Shown here: in pieces, positions 45,553 through 56,745 of the stretch
Layout of the letters: the number at the start of each line of letters is the position of its first letter
Numbering within the stretch: the stretch's first letter is position 1
NCBI GenBank assembly: GCA_015179045.1
Contig: WHUZ01000025.1
Coordinates: 372,001-436,000, forward strand
Origin: Kalaharituber pfeilii
Taxonomy: Eukaryota > Ascomycota > Pezizomycetes > Pezizales > Pezizaceae
Direction: 5' to 3'
Length of the DNA: 64,000 bases
Position numbers and translations under genes: made by a program
The notes under the pieces: model-generated
Told to the model about the DNA's origin: nothing
The model's database searches: none
Seen by the model: the letters and a program-made list of their open reading frames with translations, nothing else

Positions 45553-46384
45553 GAATCTGGGAGGGCATATTGTTATTTCTTCAACGGGGGCCAGCCTCGT
45601 GTGCGTTCTTTCTTGTTGTATCTTCCTGCGCGTGTTTATTGCTTTAGGGCGGTATGCCTTGGCTTTTGTTCCGAAGCAAGTAGGGGACCGTAGGCCTCCA
45701 CATTGCTTTCGATCTGCTGCTGTTGCTTGTAGCCAATAACACTCTTTTTGCTGAATACAAGTCAGTGTCTTCCGATTTTGTTCATGGGTGGGATGCAATA
45801 GGTGACACCTGGTTTAACCGGTCACTCTCGAGTGAGTCGTAACGAAGAAGAGATGCCTGAGTGAAGTCTATTGTGTGTCTCTTTGAGAAGTGCCCAGAGG
45901 GAAGAAGAACAGAACACGAAAGAAAGGCTCACCTCGGCCGGGTAGCCCAGCCGCATCCAGCACCTCCTTCCTCATCTAGTACCCTTATGCCTTGCCGTAA
46001 AGTTTTTCCCTACATATCATATGTAACCTTCCCCTAACACATGGGCTACCTGGAACGCTACTTTCCACACACTGCGGCCAGAAGGAACTGCGGCCAAGCT
46101 AAGTGAGAACGGAATTCTATGGAGACACCGCTTTTACAGTGATTATAGACTGCTGTCACAAAAAAAATATGAGAAGGTCGTGGTCTAAAACTTACAAACT
46201 TACAAAAATATCACACATTATCACATTGATAACACTCAGATCAACAATTACATTGATAACATCGCAGTCAAGGTAGATATGCATGTTCACACAGAAGTCA
46301 CGGCCATTCTGCGTTAGCAACACTTGCTTTTCCTCGCGCCGGATTGGACCCAGCGGCACTTCACATCACAAAAAGATTTTCCCG
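45553..46384. other. Intergenic, no supported gene
   Basis: No recognised gene. ACAAACTTACAAAAATATCACAC and nearby TTGATAACA repeats lie at 46190-46265. Confidence 0.35.
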
Positions 46385-46475
46385 TCATGCCTCCCATGCT
46401 GTAAAGATGCCGCTTGTTGTAGGCTTGCGCTTGCTCTCGACCTCTTCAACGCTGCCGCTCACTGTAGGCTTGTGT

Positions 46476-46519
46476 ATTTTTTTTTTTTTTTAATATCATT
46501 ACTCGCGTGCCGCCCTATG
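46476..46519 (-). mobile_element. LINE-A tail-only insertion (44 bp)
   Basis: Exact 12-bp duplication GTAGGCTTGTGT at 46464-46475 and 46520-46531. The insert is poly-T, AATATCATTACTCGCGTG and CCGCCCTAT. Confidence 0.9.
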
Positions 46520-46578
46520 GTAGGCTTGTGTGCTTGTCTGTGGATGCTATCACCGGTGCCGCCTACTGTAGGCTTCCC

Positions 46579-46773
46579 CCCCGGGGCAAGGAGGGGGGGA
46601 GGACCCACTGAAGAAGCTGGTAGAGATGCTTGGGGAGTGAAGAGACTTTTTCTATCTTTTCAATTTTTCTAGCCTGCAGTTATTCCGCACTTACATATGT
46701 AGTTAAGACATCGCCATAGCCCATAGGGCGGCAAGCGATTAATGATATAAAAAAAAAAAAAAAAAAAAAAAAA
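46579..46773 (+). mobile_element. LINE-A 5'-truncated insertion (195 bp)
   Basis: Flanked by ACTGTAGGCTTCCC and ACTGTAGGCTTTCCC. It contains the last ORF2 codons (DPLKKLVEMLGE, stop), the 3' UTR and CGCCATAGCCCATAGGGCGG, then poly-A. Confidence 0.82.
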
Positions 46774-46867
46774 ACTGTAGGCTTTCCCAAGCGTTCACTA
46801 TTGCATGCCGTCGATCTTGTCAACGGTGCCGCTGTAGCCTTCTATGCATCCTGTCGAGACTGTTGGC

Positions 46868-49000
46868 TAGACTGGAAAGGGAAAACAAAAACATCGCGGC
46901 GTTCGTGGAAGGATTCCTACAACCGAACGAGTTCAGAATCTCGTGGGACGGGAAAGTCAGGGGAGGAGGGAAGATGACGGACGGAGCACCGCAAGGATCC
47001 CCACTTTCACCGGTATTGTTCCTGGTGGGGGTGGCTCCACTAGCCGAGAAGACTGAGGAACGACAGTTCACTGGATCGTATGTGGACGACTTCCACAGTG
47101 TGATATCCCACAGGTCTAATACAGTTTAGTGAGCGGCACGAGCTAGCTCGAGCCGAGCTGGAGGGTGAGCTCGAGCTGGCCTGGCATGAGCTCGAGCCTA
47201 GATTGATTATATATATAATATTGACAAACTAAACTAAACTAAGCTAAATTTTCATCTTTCTCACTACTATCAGTTAAATTGAGCATTTCGAAGTTGTTGG
47301 TAGGTCAGAATGAGCTCCAAGTCTCTAATTATTACTATATTAGGTATTTACAGTTCATGAAACCTTGCACTGGCTAAGCATTTTAGCGAGCTGGCAAGAA
47401 AAACACTAGCATGATCTTGGCTCGTTTGAGCTCGAGCTGGCTCGAGCTGGCTCGGCTCGTGCCGCTCACTAAGGTCTATGACGCAACTGAGGAAAGATAT
47501 AGACAACCACCGGCGACAACTAATCAAGGAGGCGAAGAAGGGCTTTGAACTGGACCCGCGGAAGTCCGAGACGCTGATAATCGGAACGAAAGGGAAAAGC
47601 TACAGGCTGGTCGGGTTAGAAGTCGACTGGGAACTCAAATATAACGACCACTTCGAAAGGAGACTACACCTGGGGAAGGCAGCCTGGAGGGTAGCATCGC
47701 GGCTCACGCGAATACCACCGGACAAAAGAAGACAGCTCTACACTAGCATAGCTAGAAACATCGTTACTTACGGGAGCTGGGGATGTGCGAGCTACGCCAA
47801 GGGGGCACCGGCGGAGAAAAAATTGAAGCAGTTAGAGGGATGGCAATACACCGTCGCCAGGGACATCACCGGGGCCCCTTGGGGGACAAGGAGGGACATA
47901 GTGGAAGGACTGACTAACCTGGAGTCAGTGGAGACTTTTGTATATGGGGAGAGAGTCAGGGTGGAAGCCCGAACGCTGAGATTCATGCAGGAACAGGTCC
48001 GGGACCCGCAGCCCGACACTGTATACCTCCGGGGATCATTGACACATCGAGACCCCCTACCCTTACACACGTTCCCATTCCAGCCGAGCGACCTGAGTAA
48101 GGAGGAATGGGAAGAAGCCATCCAGAAAGAGGAGGAGGAGGGGTGGGAGAGCGTGTACACTGACGGGAGCCGCATAGACAACTCCACTGGAGCAGGAACA
48201 TATAGACGGCAGACGGACCAAGCATTCTACTTAGGAAGACAAAGCACGGTGAACGACGGGGAGATGATAGCCATTAGCCATGCCCTACAACACGAAGGGG
48301 AAATCCTGATCGTTACGAACTCCCGCACGGCAATATCCAGGCTACAAGAGGAGACCTAACGGTGGACGGAGCATCCTAGGTAGTCCGGGAACAGTGGGCA
48401 AGGAGAGTGGCAAAGGGCAATCTGGATCTCGCGGTCACCTGGGTCAAAGGACACAAAGGCGTGAAAGGGAACACCGAAGCCGACAACGCCGCCAAGGTGG
48501 GCAACGCTTTACAGTGCGAAGAAGAGACAGTGACGGAAGCGGGCATAAGACAGGAAAGCAGGGCACTCCGGGCGGAAGAGAGAAAACGCCTAGGACTATC
48601 CTATCGACCTTTACAGGAACTCGGCTCTCGCCGGTTGGTATCAACTCTGGCGGGCGTACTGGGAAACAAAGGACTGAAGGAATGGAGATATGGGATAGGC
48701 AAGGCGGACTCACCTGAATGCAGATGGTGCGTGGAAGCCCCGGAGAATCTCAAGCACATAACAACCAACTGCAAGCCATGGAAGGACAAGATGCCGAATG
48801 GGGAGGACGGGCTGAGACAGCCCAAGGGGAGCGCGGAAATGGTCAGGATATTACAATGGGCAGGGAAAGAGTAGAGCCAAGTGTTATTTCTATCAGGTTA
48901 CAACGTTATTATTCTCTTAGTTACCTAGCAATGTATTTAGGAAAACCTCGCCATAGCCTAATAGGCGGCACGCGAGTAATGAAATAAAAAAAAAAAAAAA
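46868..49000 (+). mobile_element. LINE-A (Tad-type), 5'-truncated, RT-RNase H-zinc knuckle
   Basis: An exact 12-bp duplication GAGACTGTTGGC (46856-46867, 49001-49012) brackets it. ORF2 fragments: RT motif B DGAPQGSPLSPVLF, the catalytic YVDDF (~47080), and, after a MITE at 47119-47472, the thumb (VGLEVDWELKYNDHFERRL; PDKRRQLY) and RNase H (SVYTDGSRIDNSTGAG; GEILIVTNSRTAISRLQ). A one-base shift near 48345 and a TAG near 48376 break the frame. It then continues TWVKGHKGVKGNTEADNAAK, a C-x2-C-x-H-x-C knuckle (CRWCVEAPENLKHITTNC) and a stop near 48874. The 3' UTR ends in the family-A tail plus poly-A. It lacks ORF1 and the endonuclease and cannot move on its own. Confidence 0.88.
47119..47472. 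mobile_element. 354-bp MITE inside the LINE-A reverse transcriptase
   Basis: TTAGTGAGCGGCACGAGC near the left end mirrors GCTCGTGCCGCTCACTAA at the right end. The subterminal regions are full of GAGCTCGAGC variants and the middle is A+T-rich. GGTCTA is duplicated on both sides (47113-47118, 47473-47478). About 7 bp (ATACAGT) at the left are not matched at the right. Its removal with one GGTCTA restores an open RT frame. Confidence 0.8.
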
Positions 49001-49271
49001 GAGACTGTTGGCGGTGCCATTCACGATAGTCTTTGCGCTCATTGTAGCTCTCCATGCTTCTACACGACTGTCAATGGCGCCGCTCTGTGTAGACTTTCAA
49101 TGGAGCTCATCATGTATGCTGTGGATATCGTCAACGGTAGCACTCACTGTAGGCTCGCTGACATATTGTAATGTGCCCCTTGCTGTAGGCTTCCTTGCAT
49201 CATGATGATACTGGCAGTGATTCCGCGTATTATTGACGGCTTTGTGTGGCTTGTCTGGAACCTCCTGTCGA

Positions 49272-49334
49272 TCCCTGCCATAGGCGTGTAGCTTGTATGC
49301 GGGGTTATGTGAACAAAAAGATAAAAAAAAAACC
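49272..49334 (+). mobile_element. LINE-B tail-only insertion (63 bp)
   Basis: Exact 11-bp duplication CCTCCTGTCGA at 49261-49271 and 49335-49345. The body is TCCCTGCCATAGGCGTGTAG, then CTTGTATGCGGGGTTATG and an A-rich tail. Confidence 0.88.
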
Positions 49335-49345
49335 CCTCCTGTCGA

Positions 49346-50213
49346 CTTGGTGGTATGCACGATTAGGGGATCGCGTCGGACATACTTTTCGGTTGGCAGG
49401 CGGAGGTCTTGGCATATTTGGTTTAATTATTGAGCCGTTGGCGTAGTCAGCGTCTGGTTACGAGACTACCGTTGGCGTTCTTCCCAACGCTCCTCAGCAA
49501 GCTGAATTCACTCTGCCCACTTTGCGGGGAGGTATATAAAGTAATGGAAGCAATAGATTCTTATATATAAACAATAGTTCTTTCCTTTAGATCTAAACTT
49601 CATCTAGCTGAACATGCCGTTTAATGTAAATAGTCAAGATTCTTTTTAATAACTTCTGGTACCTCCGCTAGAAAAGTAAGAATTTGAGACAGTACTCATA
49701 TTCTACCTTTCATCATGCAACCGCCAAGTTATACCGTAGATAGGATAGGCAGGTGAGACCCAGCCTATCTGGCAACCTGCAATTGACCAGAAACATACTC
49801 AGGGACTTACGTTAATTAGTCGGGGAAGTCTATCCTAGCCGTCGCTTCTCAGAATTTCATGCGACGCTGACTAAGTCTGGTCACGAGACTAGCTAGACAT
49901 GCCCCAACCCCGGAGTGGTTAACGAAGGAGTCGATTTCTCGATCCGCGCCAAGAAATACCGCTGACCTAGACAATGTCAACGCTGCCTCGGTCGCTGCCC
50001 CTGTTGCTTACGTCATATAGGTTACCCCGCATTCCCCTCACCTGACTTGGCAAATAGCGGTTCCAAAACTATGTACTCGAGTACCCACCGAAGTTACCCT
50101 TCCTAACATCACAACAACTTTAACTTCGCCAACCAATTGAATCCTATACCTACTGGCACCGCTGGACAACCCACGCCTCAACAGCTACCCACAGTCGCTC
50201 CAAAACTCATAAA
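49346..50213. other. Intergenic upstream of FKBP12
   Basis: No gene seen. The segment 50060-50213 is rich in C/A and ends in a favourable CTCATAAAATG start context. Confidence 0.4.
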
Positions 50214-50935
50214 ATGTCCACGAAGGAGGTAATTAGGGAAGGCAACGGAAGGGATTACCCGAAGCGAGGTGACAGAGTTAAAGTACACTATGTTGGCACC
50301 TTGACCAACGGGCAGAAGTCCGTCCACTGAAGTATTTGGTATCGCATCTGGGTTCTGCTAATGATTTTCTTCTTGTTTCAGATTCGATAGCTCCAGGGAC
50401 CGCAATGATCCCCTTGAGGTCAAAATTGGCCTTGGAAACGTGATTCAAGGTGAGAATGACTGACCAACCCTTACTAGCAAAATTTACTTCTATCTCCTTT
50501 TTTTTTCCTTGGACAATTCATCCATATGAGGTTTTAAACAGATGATAGCTAACAGCATGATGGATTGCGGTTGACAGCCTGGGACGATCTCATCCCGCAA
50601 ATGTCCGTTGGGGAAATTGCGAAACTTACTTGTCCGCCGTAAGTCTGCTCCCTTCCGTGTATATATACATACGAGGATTTGACATTTTTTCTGACAACCA
50701 TGACAGTGAGACTGCCTACGGGGCTCGGTACGCATCCACGGTCATCGGATAGTGACTATAGAATTTGTTCTCACTGATAGGATCCTGTTTTGAATAGTGG
50801 TTATCCTCCAGTCATCCCCCCCAACTCAACTCTGACATTGTAAGTAGCACAAAAAAATTCACTCCAATATTCCTGCCACGGAGGGCTAATACCGGGGGTG
50901 GAATTAGTGAGGTCGAACTTCTCGGTATCAATTGA
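50214..50935 (+). CDS. FKBP12-type peptidyl-prolyl isomerase, six exons, 107 aa
   Basis: Exons are 50214-50317, 50382-50449, 50578-50638, 50707-50727, 50798-50839 and 50908-50935 (324 nt, GT-AG introns, the smallest exon 21 nt). The product catalyses cis-trans isomerisation of prolyl bonds and is the usual target of FK506 and rapamycin. Landmarks in order: VHYVGTLTNGQKFDSSRDRN, GLGNVIQAWDD (Trp at the base of the active site), PQMSVGEIAKL, ETAYGARGYPPVIPP and STLTFEVELLGIN. The length matches single-domain FKBP12 (107-108 aa). Compared with human FKBP12, Phe46 is Leu (NDPLEV) and His87 is Tyr (GYPP), while Tyr26, Phe36, Asp37, Trp59, Tyr82 and Phe99 equivalents are kept. The intron 1 donor is the weak GTCCGT. 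No signal peptide, so cytosolic. Confidence 0.93.
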
Positions 50936-53900
50936 TGAAACATAACGCAATGTTCGCATCACGGTCCGGAGGTGAGGACGAACAATTTGAGCCATTTGGA
51001 ACTCGATTTGGTTTGTTATTTGCGGTGACCTCTCCAGCTTTTCTACGGCTTTTCCGGGCCCAATATGGAGGTTAGACAAGTTGTGATTTATTTTGTGTTA
51101 AATGTGATGAAATCTCCGCCATTGAATTAATGGAACACTACCGACATTACAAAGTGAATTATTCCTGTTCCTCTGTGACACGAGCTTTCCGTGCAGCACC
51201 GCACATTAGCGGGCAATGTTCGCCTAGTGGTTGATGCCCAATTCATCAGTTAGGCGTACAAGTAGCTCTTGACCACTCTGAAAACATAAAATATGCTACC
51301 AACGCCGCAGTCGCAAGCCACCTACGCACCTCCCACTTACAGCATAGCAGCACTTAGCACTTGCAGAGAGTGCGCATACGAAAGCCCTTCATTTGCCGAA
51401 ATGTAGCTGCCACTCCTGGATGATAGTCCAATTCAACCAATCGGAGACCTATCCCAGATTTGGAAGGAACGATGCGACCGTTGCAAGCACGACTTTTAAC
51501 CTTCTTGCAGGGGTGCTGGGAAGCAGGGATCAGATCAACAATTGTGTGGTAACGATAAGGATGGTGTGCTGAAAACGCAAATGCAACCGTTGTCAAAAGA
51601 GGGAAGTATCGATAATCTACGTTCAGCCTCACTCGGACAACCAGAGTTAACCGCATATTTCGTACTTGGAAGCTACGAGATTCTTACACACCAGTAAGAC
51701 TGATATCATTATGGTTTAACACGGCAATTCACTAGTAATGAACAAAAAAAAAAAAGAAATGAAACAGGTACGGCAGAGGAACTGTGTTCCACTATGTGTA
51801 ACTAAGTCCAAGGCTGACGAGAAAAGCACCCGCAGAACGCCAAGGTTGCACGACAAGATACCTCTGCCTGCAGGATTCCTGCAAAGTCGAACATCGAGGC
51901 TCATCTAACCGTAGGCACACTTCATGACAGTCCCAGCAACAACTGTCAACGCCAGGCGACGCCTTCAACACCTCTGGTCGAATTCCTGAGCCCCTGTTGA
52001 GAAGCTCTGGGCACGCATATGTGCGGAGATGTTTACGTTATCGATTGATCGGGGACCGACCCATCCTCGATTTGAGCGCAGACTTCTTGCGGGTCGGATC
52101 GTCCTCCTTCAACTCTTGGCCTCTTCATACCAGGCTTTTGATGCCAATATCCTTTCTTTTGGATCGTCCAAGGATCCGATCATATTAAACTTGAACCGCT
52201 TGGATGCCCCCAATACACCGGGGCTCAAAGCATGGTTCCAATAATGTATCTGTCACACATATCTATATATATTCCGTACGTACTTATCAATGTCCAATGC
52301 TAGTAGCTTTTTGCATTCAGGTCTCTTCCGGAACATACAATAGAACGTCCTCACCTTCAAGTTTACAGTTCGCACGCTGCATTGGCCGCGTTTTAGAGGC
52401 CAGTGAGACATGTACTATACATACTGCAATGGCTAGTGCCACCAGCCCCGCCGGCCAGGTTCGTATTGTGCAAGGTGCCATATGAATAGAAATCCAATTG
52501 GAAACATTGGCATCCACCACGTCTTAGCTCGATTCAGCATGACAAGTAGTTTTTTATGTAGCTTTTGATGAGCAGGCCATTAGATTCCAACCTTACTCTA
52601 CGAACCTGATATTTGGTTAGAGCTCCATGATTGCTTAAGGTTACTGCACTTGGAAATGAAATTGGCGCCATATCATCCTCTTTTCACGTATTGGTACCAC
52701 TCGCTTACTGTGATTGCGATTCGCGCTCAGGGAGCTTAAGGTAATAATCTCATTCCACTATAACTCCTGTGTAACCTTGACAATGAGTTCCGGGCTTGTA
52801 GCACTCTGGATACGCCGCTGTCCCAGTCATTTCCGTATTAATGCCAGCTTGAGCGGAAACGTACTCCACATATTTTTTCACGTTCCAGGTTGTGCAACTA
52901 GCCGAATGAGGAGAAGCTTAACGATGGTGCATGTAACGGTCAGGACCAAGCAAGATATATTAAATTACTGTATCTATTAAGCAGATGAGTACGACCGCGA
53001 TAGATAGCTACTATTGTTCCAATAAACAGGTAGCTGCCATAGGGACACGAAGACTGTGTAATGTAGGCTATATTCGAATTAGAAATCCATGTTGGGATTT
53101 ATGAATTAAATTTTGCAAAACGGGAAGATTAATGAGTGTATATGAGGAGGCTATAAAGCAGCTATGATGGTCCCATATCATATACGCGTTCGCAGCTAGT
53201 GGAAAATTAATGAGATTGAAAGCTCGTAGACAATGTAGAATGCTACACTTCTAGGGATGTTGATTATAAACCAAGTAAAACATCATTTGAAGCGATAAGA
53301 ATCAGATGTACTTAGTGTGGACTATATCTGACATTAGTCAAAGGTCACGGTACCAAGTGTATCGGATGTTGATTCCTAACAGCATATTTCGCGGACTCGA
53401 GCGGGATAGCTCTAATATTAGCGACGCCACCTTGCCTCATAACCAGCCCGTATCCTCATTGTCGCGTAATCTCCGTATTTTCTTCCAAAATCAGCAGCTC
53501 TTAATTATAAACTTGTTCCCCAATGATAAGTGTTGGTTCCACTTGCGCAATATCCGAACCTTATCATATCACACACTAATTTACCCAGGGCTGCCTTTCA
53601 ACGGTCGACTTGCATGCCCCGCAGTTACGACCACCAAACCAGGGAAGTGATCTACCACGCACTTCAGGGAATCCTCGTTCAACCCTAGCAAGCAGCGGTA
53701 GGATTCTTCTGCAATCCCGATGTCATGTATCCTTACTGAGAAGCGATGTCCAGGGTACCGGCATCCCTGCTATCAAAACACGGGGGGCCTGGGAAGGCAT
53801 GGATAAGGCTGCTAAGGGAGGAAGGTGGTACCGTATTTTGTCGATATGAGGGAATTGATCAAGTTTGCTATTTTGGTGGCACTATACCTTGGCATAGTAC

Positions 53901-55144
53901 TTATATCATAGTGCTTAGAAGCCCTTAGAGCAAGCTACCAGCCGGAGCTTAGAATTACCGTTAGGAAGAACAGAGGGAGGTGTAGGATATTGTAAAGAAT
54001 TTCAGTAGAAAAAAAATCCATCGGAAAACTAGGGCAATTTTTTCAATGCCACTTTACCAATCCTGTGGTCCTTCCGATGCATTTGGATGGTTCCATATCC
54101 GGAGAACCTGGGGTATCACATGCTTACGGAAACAGGTCACGTATGCATCACAAGCTTTCCTCACTCACGAGCACAGTTGCCCCTCGGACACCCGCATTCC
54201 CTTCCTTAGTTAGCGTCGCAGCTAGTTTCAACGGCTGCTTTTTGCGGCAGTCCAATGGACAAACCGCATCCATCATCTTACACCCCTGCTCAATGATATG
54301 GCCATCATATCCAAAAAAGCCGTTACCTGTCGATTTGCCCATTACATACCTCTGCACCAATCACAATCAGGGAACGGCACCAAATACTTTGGGTTCTTTG
54401 CCTATCGCAATGCAGGGATTTATTAGCTCAACGGTTCTACCGGCTATGTTACATCGCAGCTTAATTAAGTACCTGCTGCAGCACTATTGCAACGGTGCAG
54501 TTAAGCACCTACCGCTATTGTTATCGATAGATGCGCTAGAATTGTGCGACCAGCCTTCTTAAGCTTTTTTCCCAGCACACTAAAGGGGAGGCGTAATTTT
54601 GCATGACGATACACTACTCCAGCAAACAGATACAGCTCGTGAGCTGATGAGAATTTTAGGACTTGCATTGGCACAGTAATACCCGGATACCTGCGGCTTT
54701 AGTCTCGCGATAGTTGGCAGACTCCCCAGTGGGGCTACGCCATATCGTATAGTAACGCATCCCGCCATGAAGCTACAGCCGTGGGCGAACTTACATCAGG
54801 GTCGGCATTCGGGGGGGAGGGTGGCCAGCCTTGTTGGGAGGGTGGCGGGTAACATCCAGTTGCTTTGCTCTTCTTCCCGGATCCCTTGTCCTGCTGAAGC
54901 CCGCTTGCGTGACCATGCTGCGCCAGTTCCGATAGGTTATCCGGTAATATACATAAGTAAATTTTACTATAGGATAATATATCACAATGTAGCGATCTTG
55001 TAACCAGTGCTTACCCCAGAATCCCATATGAACATATAAACACCCGAATTCCCGTCCCAAATTTGTCCCTTTCCACCTCTTTCTCCCCATCCCTTTTTCT
55101 TCCCTCTCCGGCACTCCCGAACCCCCCCCCGTGCATCCTCCAAT
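50936..55144. other. Long intergenic stretch, no supported gene
   Basis: Many 60-165-codon frames on both strands, none with recognised motifs or plausible splice partners. The least random are a minus-strand segment around 53590-53690 (LNEDSLKCVVDHFPGLVV) and another at 54148-54360. These may be remnants of a decayed gene. A TATATATA-like stretch lies near 52260. The final ~140 bp are pyrimidine-rich and serve as the likely promoter and leader of the M28 gene. Confidence 0.35.
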
Positions 55145-56745
55145 ATGCATCTTTCAACCCTCACCTTGTCCCTCCTTTCGCTCTCCGCCGTGACACTGTC
55201 GGTCCCCACCGGTCCGAATGGTCTCCCCCCGGTTGAATCCAACAAGCTCCGTCGCGTGTTGACCCGCACCGCTCTTCTCAAGCACGCTGACAAACTGTAC
55301 TCCTTCTCGCAACAGGACCCTGACAATACCCGCGCTTTCGGTAGCTTGGGTCACGACTTGACAGTCGACTATCTATACAATATGTTCAATTCGGGAGAGC
55401 TGAAGGACTATTATACGGTCGAGAAGCAGGAGTTTGTGCACGAGTTTTCGTACGGAACGACCAAGGTGGCGGCGGAGGGTGAGGGGTACGAGTCATCGTA
55501 CTTCACATATTCGCCGCCGACGAAAGGGGACCTGAAGGCGGAGTTGGGCGCGGTGGCCAACCTGGGATGTGAGCAGGTGAGTTTCTAATTCCCGTCGATT
55601 GTTAGACCTGCATTCAATGCGCTCGCATCAATTCTCTTGCGCTGACGAAAGATTTAATAATGTAGTCCGATTACCCCGACCTCAGTGGGAAAATTGCCCT
55701 TGTATCCCGCGGCTCATGCGAATTTGGTTTCAAGTCCGTTCTAGCCGGGAAGGCGGGCGCCAGCGCCATTCTCATCTACAACAACGTGCCCGGAACTGTC
55801 TCCGGCGGTACCTACGGCGCCCCCGTACGTGAGATCGGCCCCTATGTTCCTGGCGCAATGATCTCACAGGACGCCGGTGCGACCCTCCTCGCGGACCTCA
55901 CCCAGGGCCCTCTATCCGTGACCCTCAATGTCGAGTCGGTCCTCGAGAACCGAACGACCCACAACGTCATCGCGCAGACCCGTGGTGGTGACCAAAATAA
56001 CGTTATCGTGACCGGTGGGCATACAGACTCTGTGGGCGCTGGTCCTGGTATCAATGACGACGGCTCCGGAACAATCGGTATCTTGGAAGTCGCCATCAAC
56101 CTTGTAAAGTTCTCCGTCAAGAACGCGGTAAGATTCTGTTTCTGGTCCGCAGAGGAGTTCGGCTTAGTCGGAAGCACTTATTACATTGAAACGCTCCCAG
56201 CCGAGGAGCAGGACAAGATTGCGCTCTACCTGAACTTCGACATGATTGCATCGCCAAACTACGTCTACTTTGTCTATGACGGTGATGGATCTGCGTTCAA
56301 TGTTTCTGGCCCCCCTGGTTCGGATGCGATCGAGCATCTATTCGAAGAGCACTTCCTCGACGTCGGCTGGAAAACTAAGCCTACCGCCTTCAACGGTCGC
56401 TCCGACTACGGTCCGTTCCTGGAAGTCGGCATTCCGTCTGGAGGATTGTTCACAGGTGCAGAGGGCGTCAAAACAGAAGAGGAGGTAGCGTATTACGGCG
56501 GCACGGTCGGGGAGTGGTATGACCCCAACTACCATAAGGCCGGCGACACCGTCAAGAACTGTAATGTCGGCGCGTGGATCACAAACACGAAGGGGATTGC
56601 GCACGCGATTGCCACCTATGCAACGAGTACTGAGACGATTCCGAAGAGGGCCCCGACGGCAGGAAAGGCGAAGAGGGAGATTCCGCCGAAGAGGAAGGCG
56701 CATTTGCATCACAGCCACTGCGGGCATGAGGATCTCCTGGCGTAG
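55145..56745 (+). CDS. Secreted M28 zinc aminopeptidase (leucine aminopeptidase 2 / aminopeptidase Y type), 503 aa
   Basis: Exon 1 is 55145-55576 and exon 2 is 55666-56745, with an 89-nt GTGAGT...TAG intron. It releases N-terminal residues from peptides outside the cell. The signal peptide is MHLSTLTLSLLSLSAVTLS. A propeptide-like N-terminal region is followed by a protease-associated (PA) domain around residues 140-230 (KIALVSRGSCEFGFKSVLAG, GASAILIYNN). The M28 catalytic ligands are all present: His in GGHTDSV (~264), Asp in INDDGSG (~276), the Glu pair in SAEEFGL (~307), Asp in NFDMIASP (~336) and His in YHKAGD (~433). Cys residues are sparse. The C-terminus is unusual, a Lys/Arg-rich stretch followed by HLHHSHCGHEDLLA. 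Start choice: the first Met directly precedes the hydrophobic core. Confidence 0.95.

Larger units (their letters stand above)
46385..49230. repeat. Degenerate minisatellite (about 45-60-bp unit) split by retroposons
   Basis: The host sequence, read after removing the inserted elements, is a string of units ending in variants of GCCGCTCACTGTAGGCTT with an internal GTCAACGGTGCC-type block. Examples lie near 46410, 46460, 46560, 46830, 49020, 49085, 49130 and 49185. Insertions at 46476-46519, 46579-46773 and 46868-49000 interrupt it. No protein frame survives across units. Confidence 0.6.

Noticed and set aside
47119..47472. hAT transposon with 8-bp duplication
   Set aside because: The eight bases next to the two inverted ends do not match; only GGTCTA, offset by 7 bp on the left, is duplicated.
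54065..54562. 165-aa plus-strand frame
   Set aside because: No start context, motif, splice partner or protein-like composition that stands out; overlaps an equally plausible minus-strand frame.
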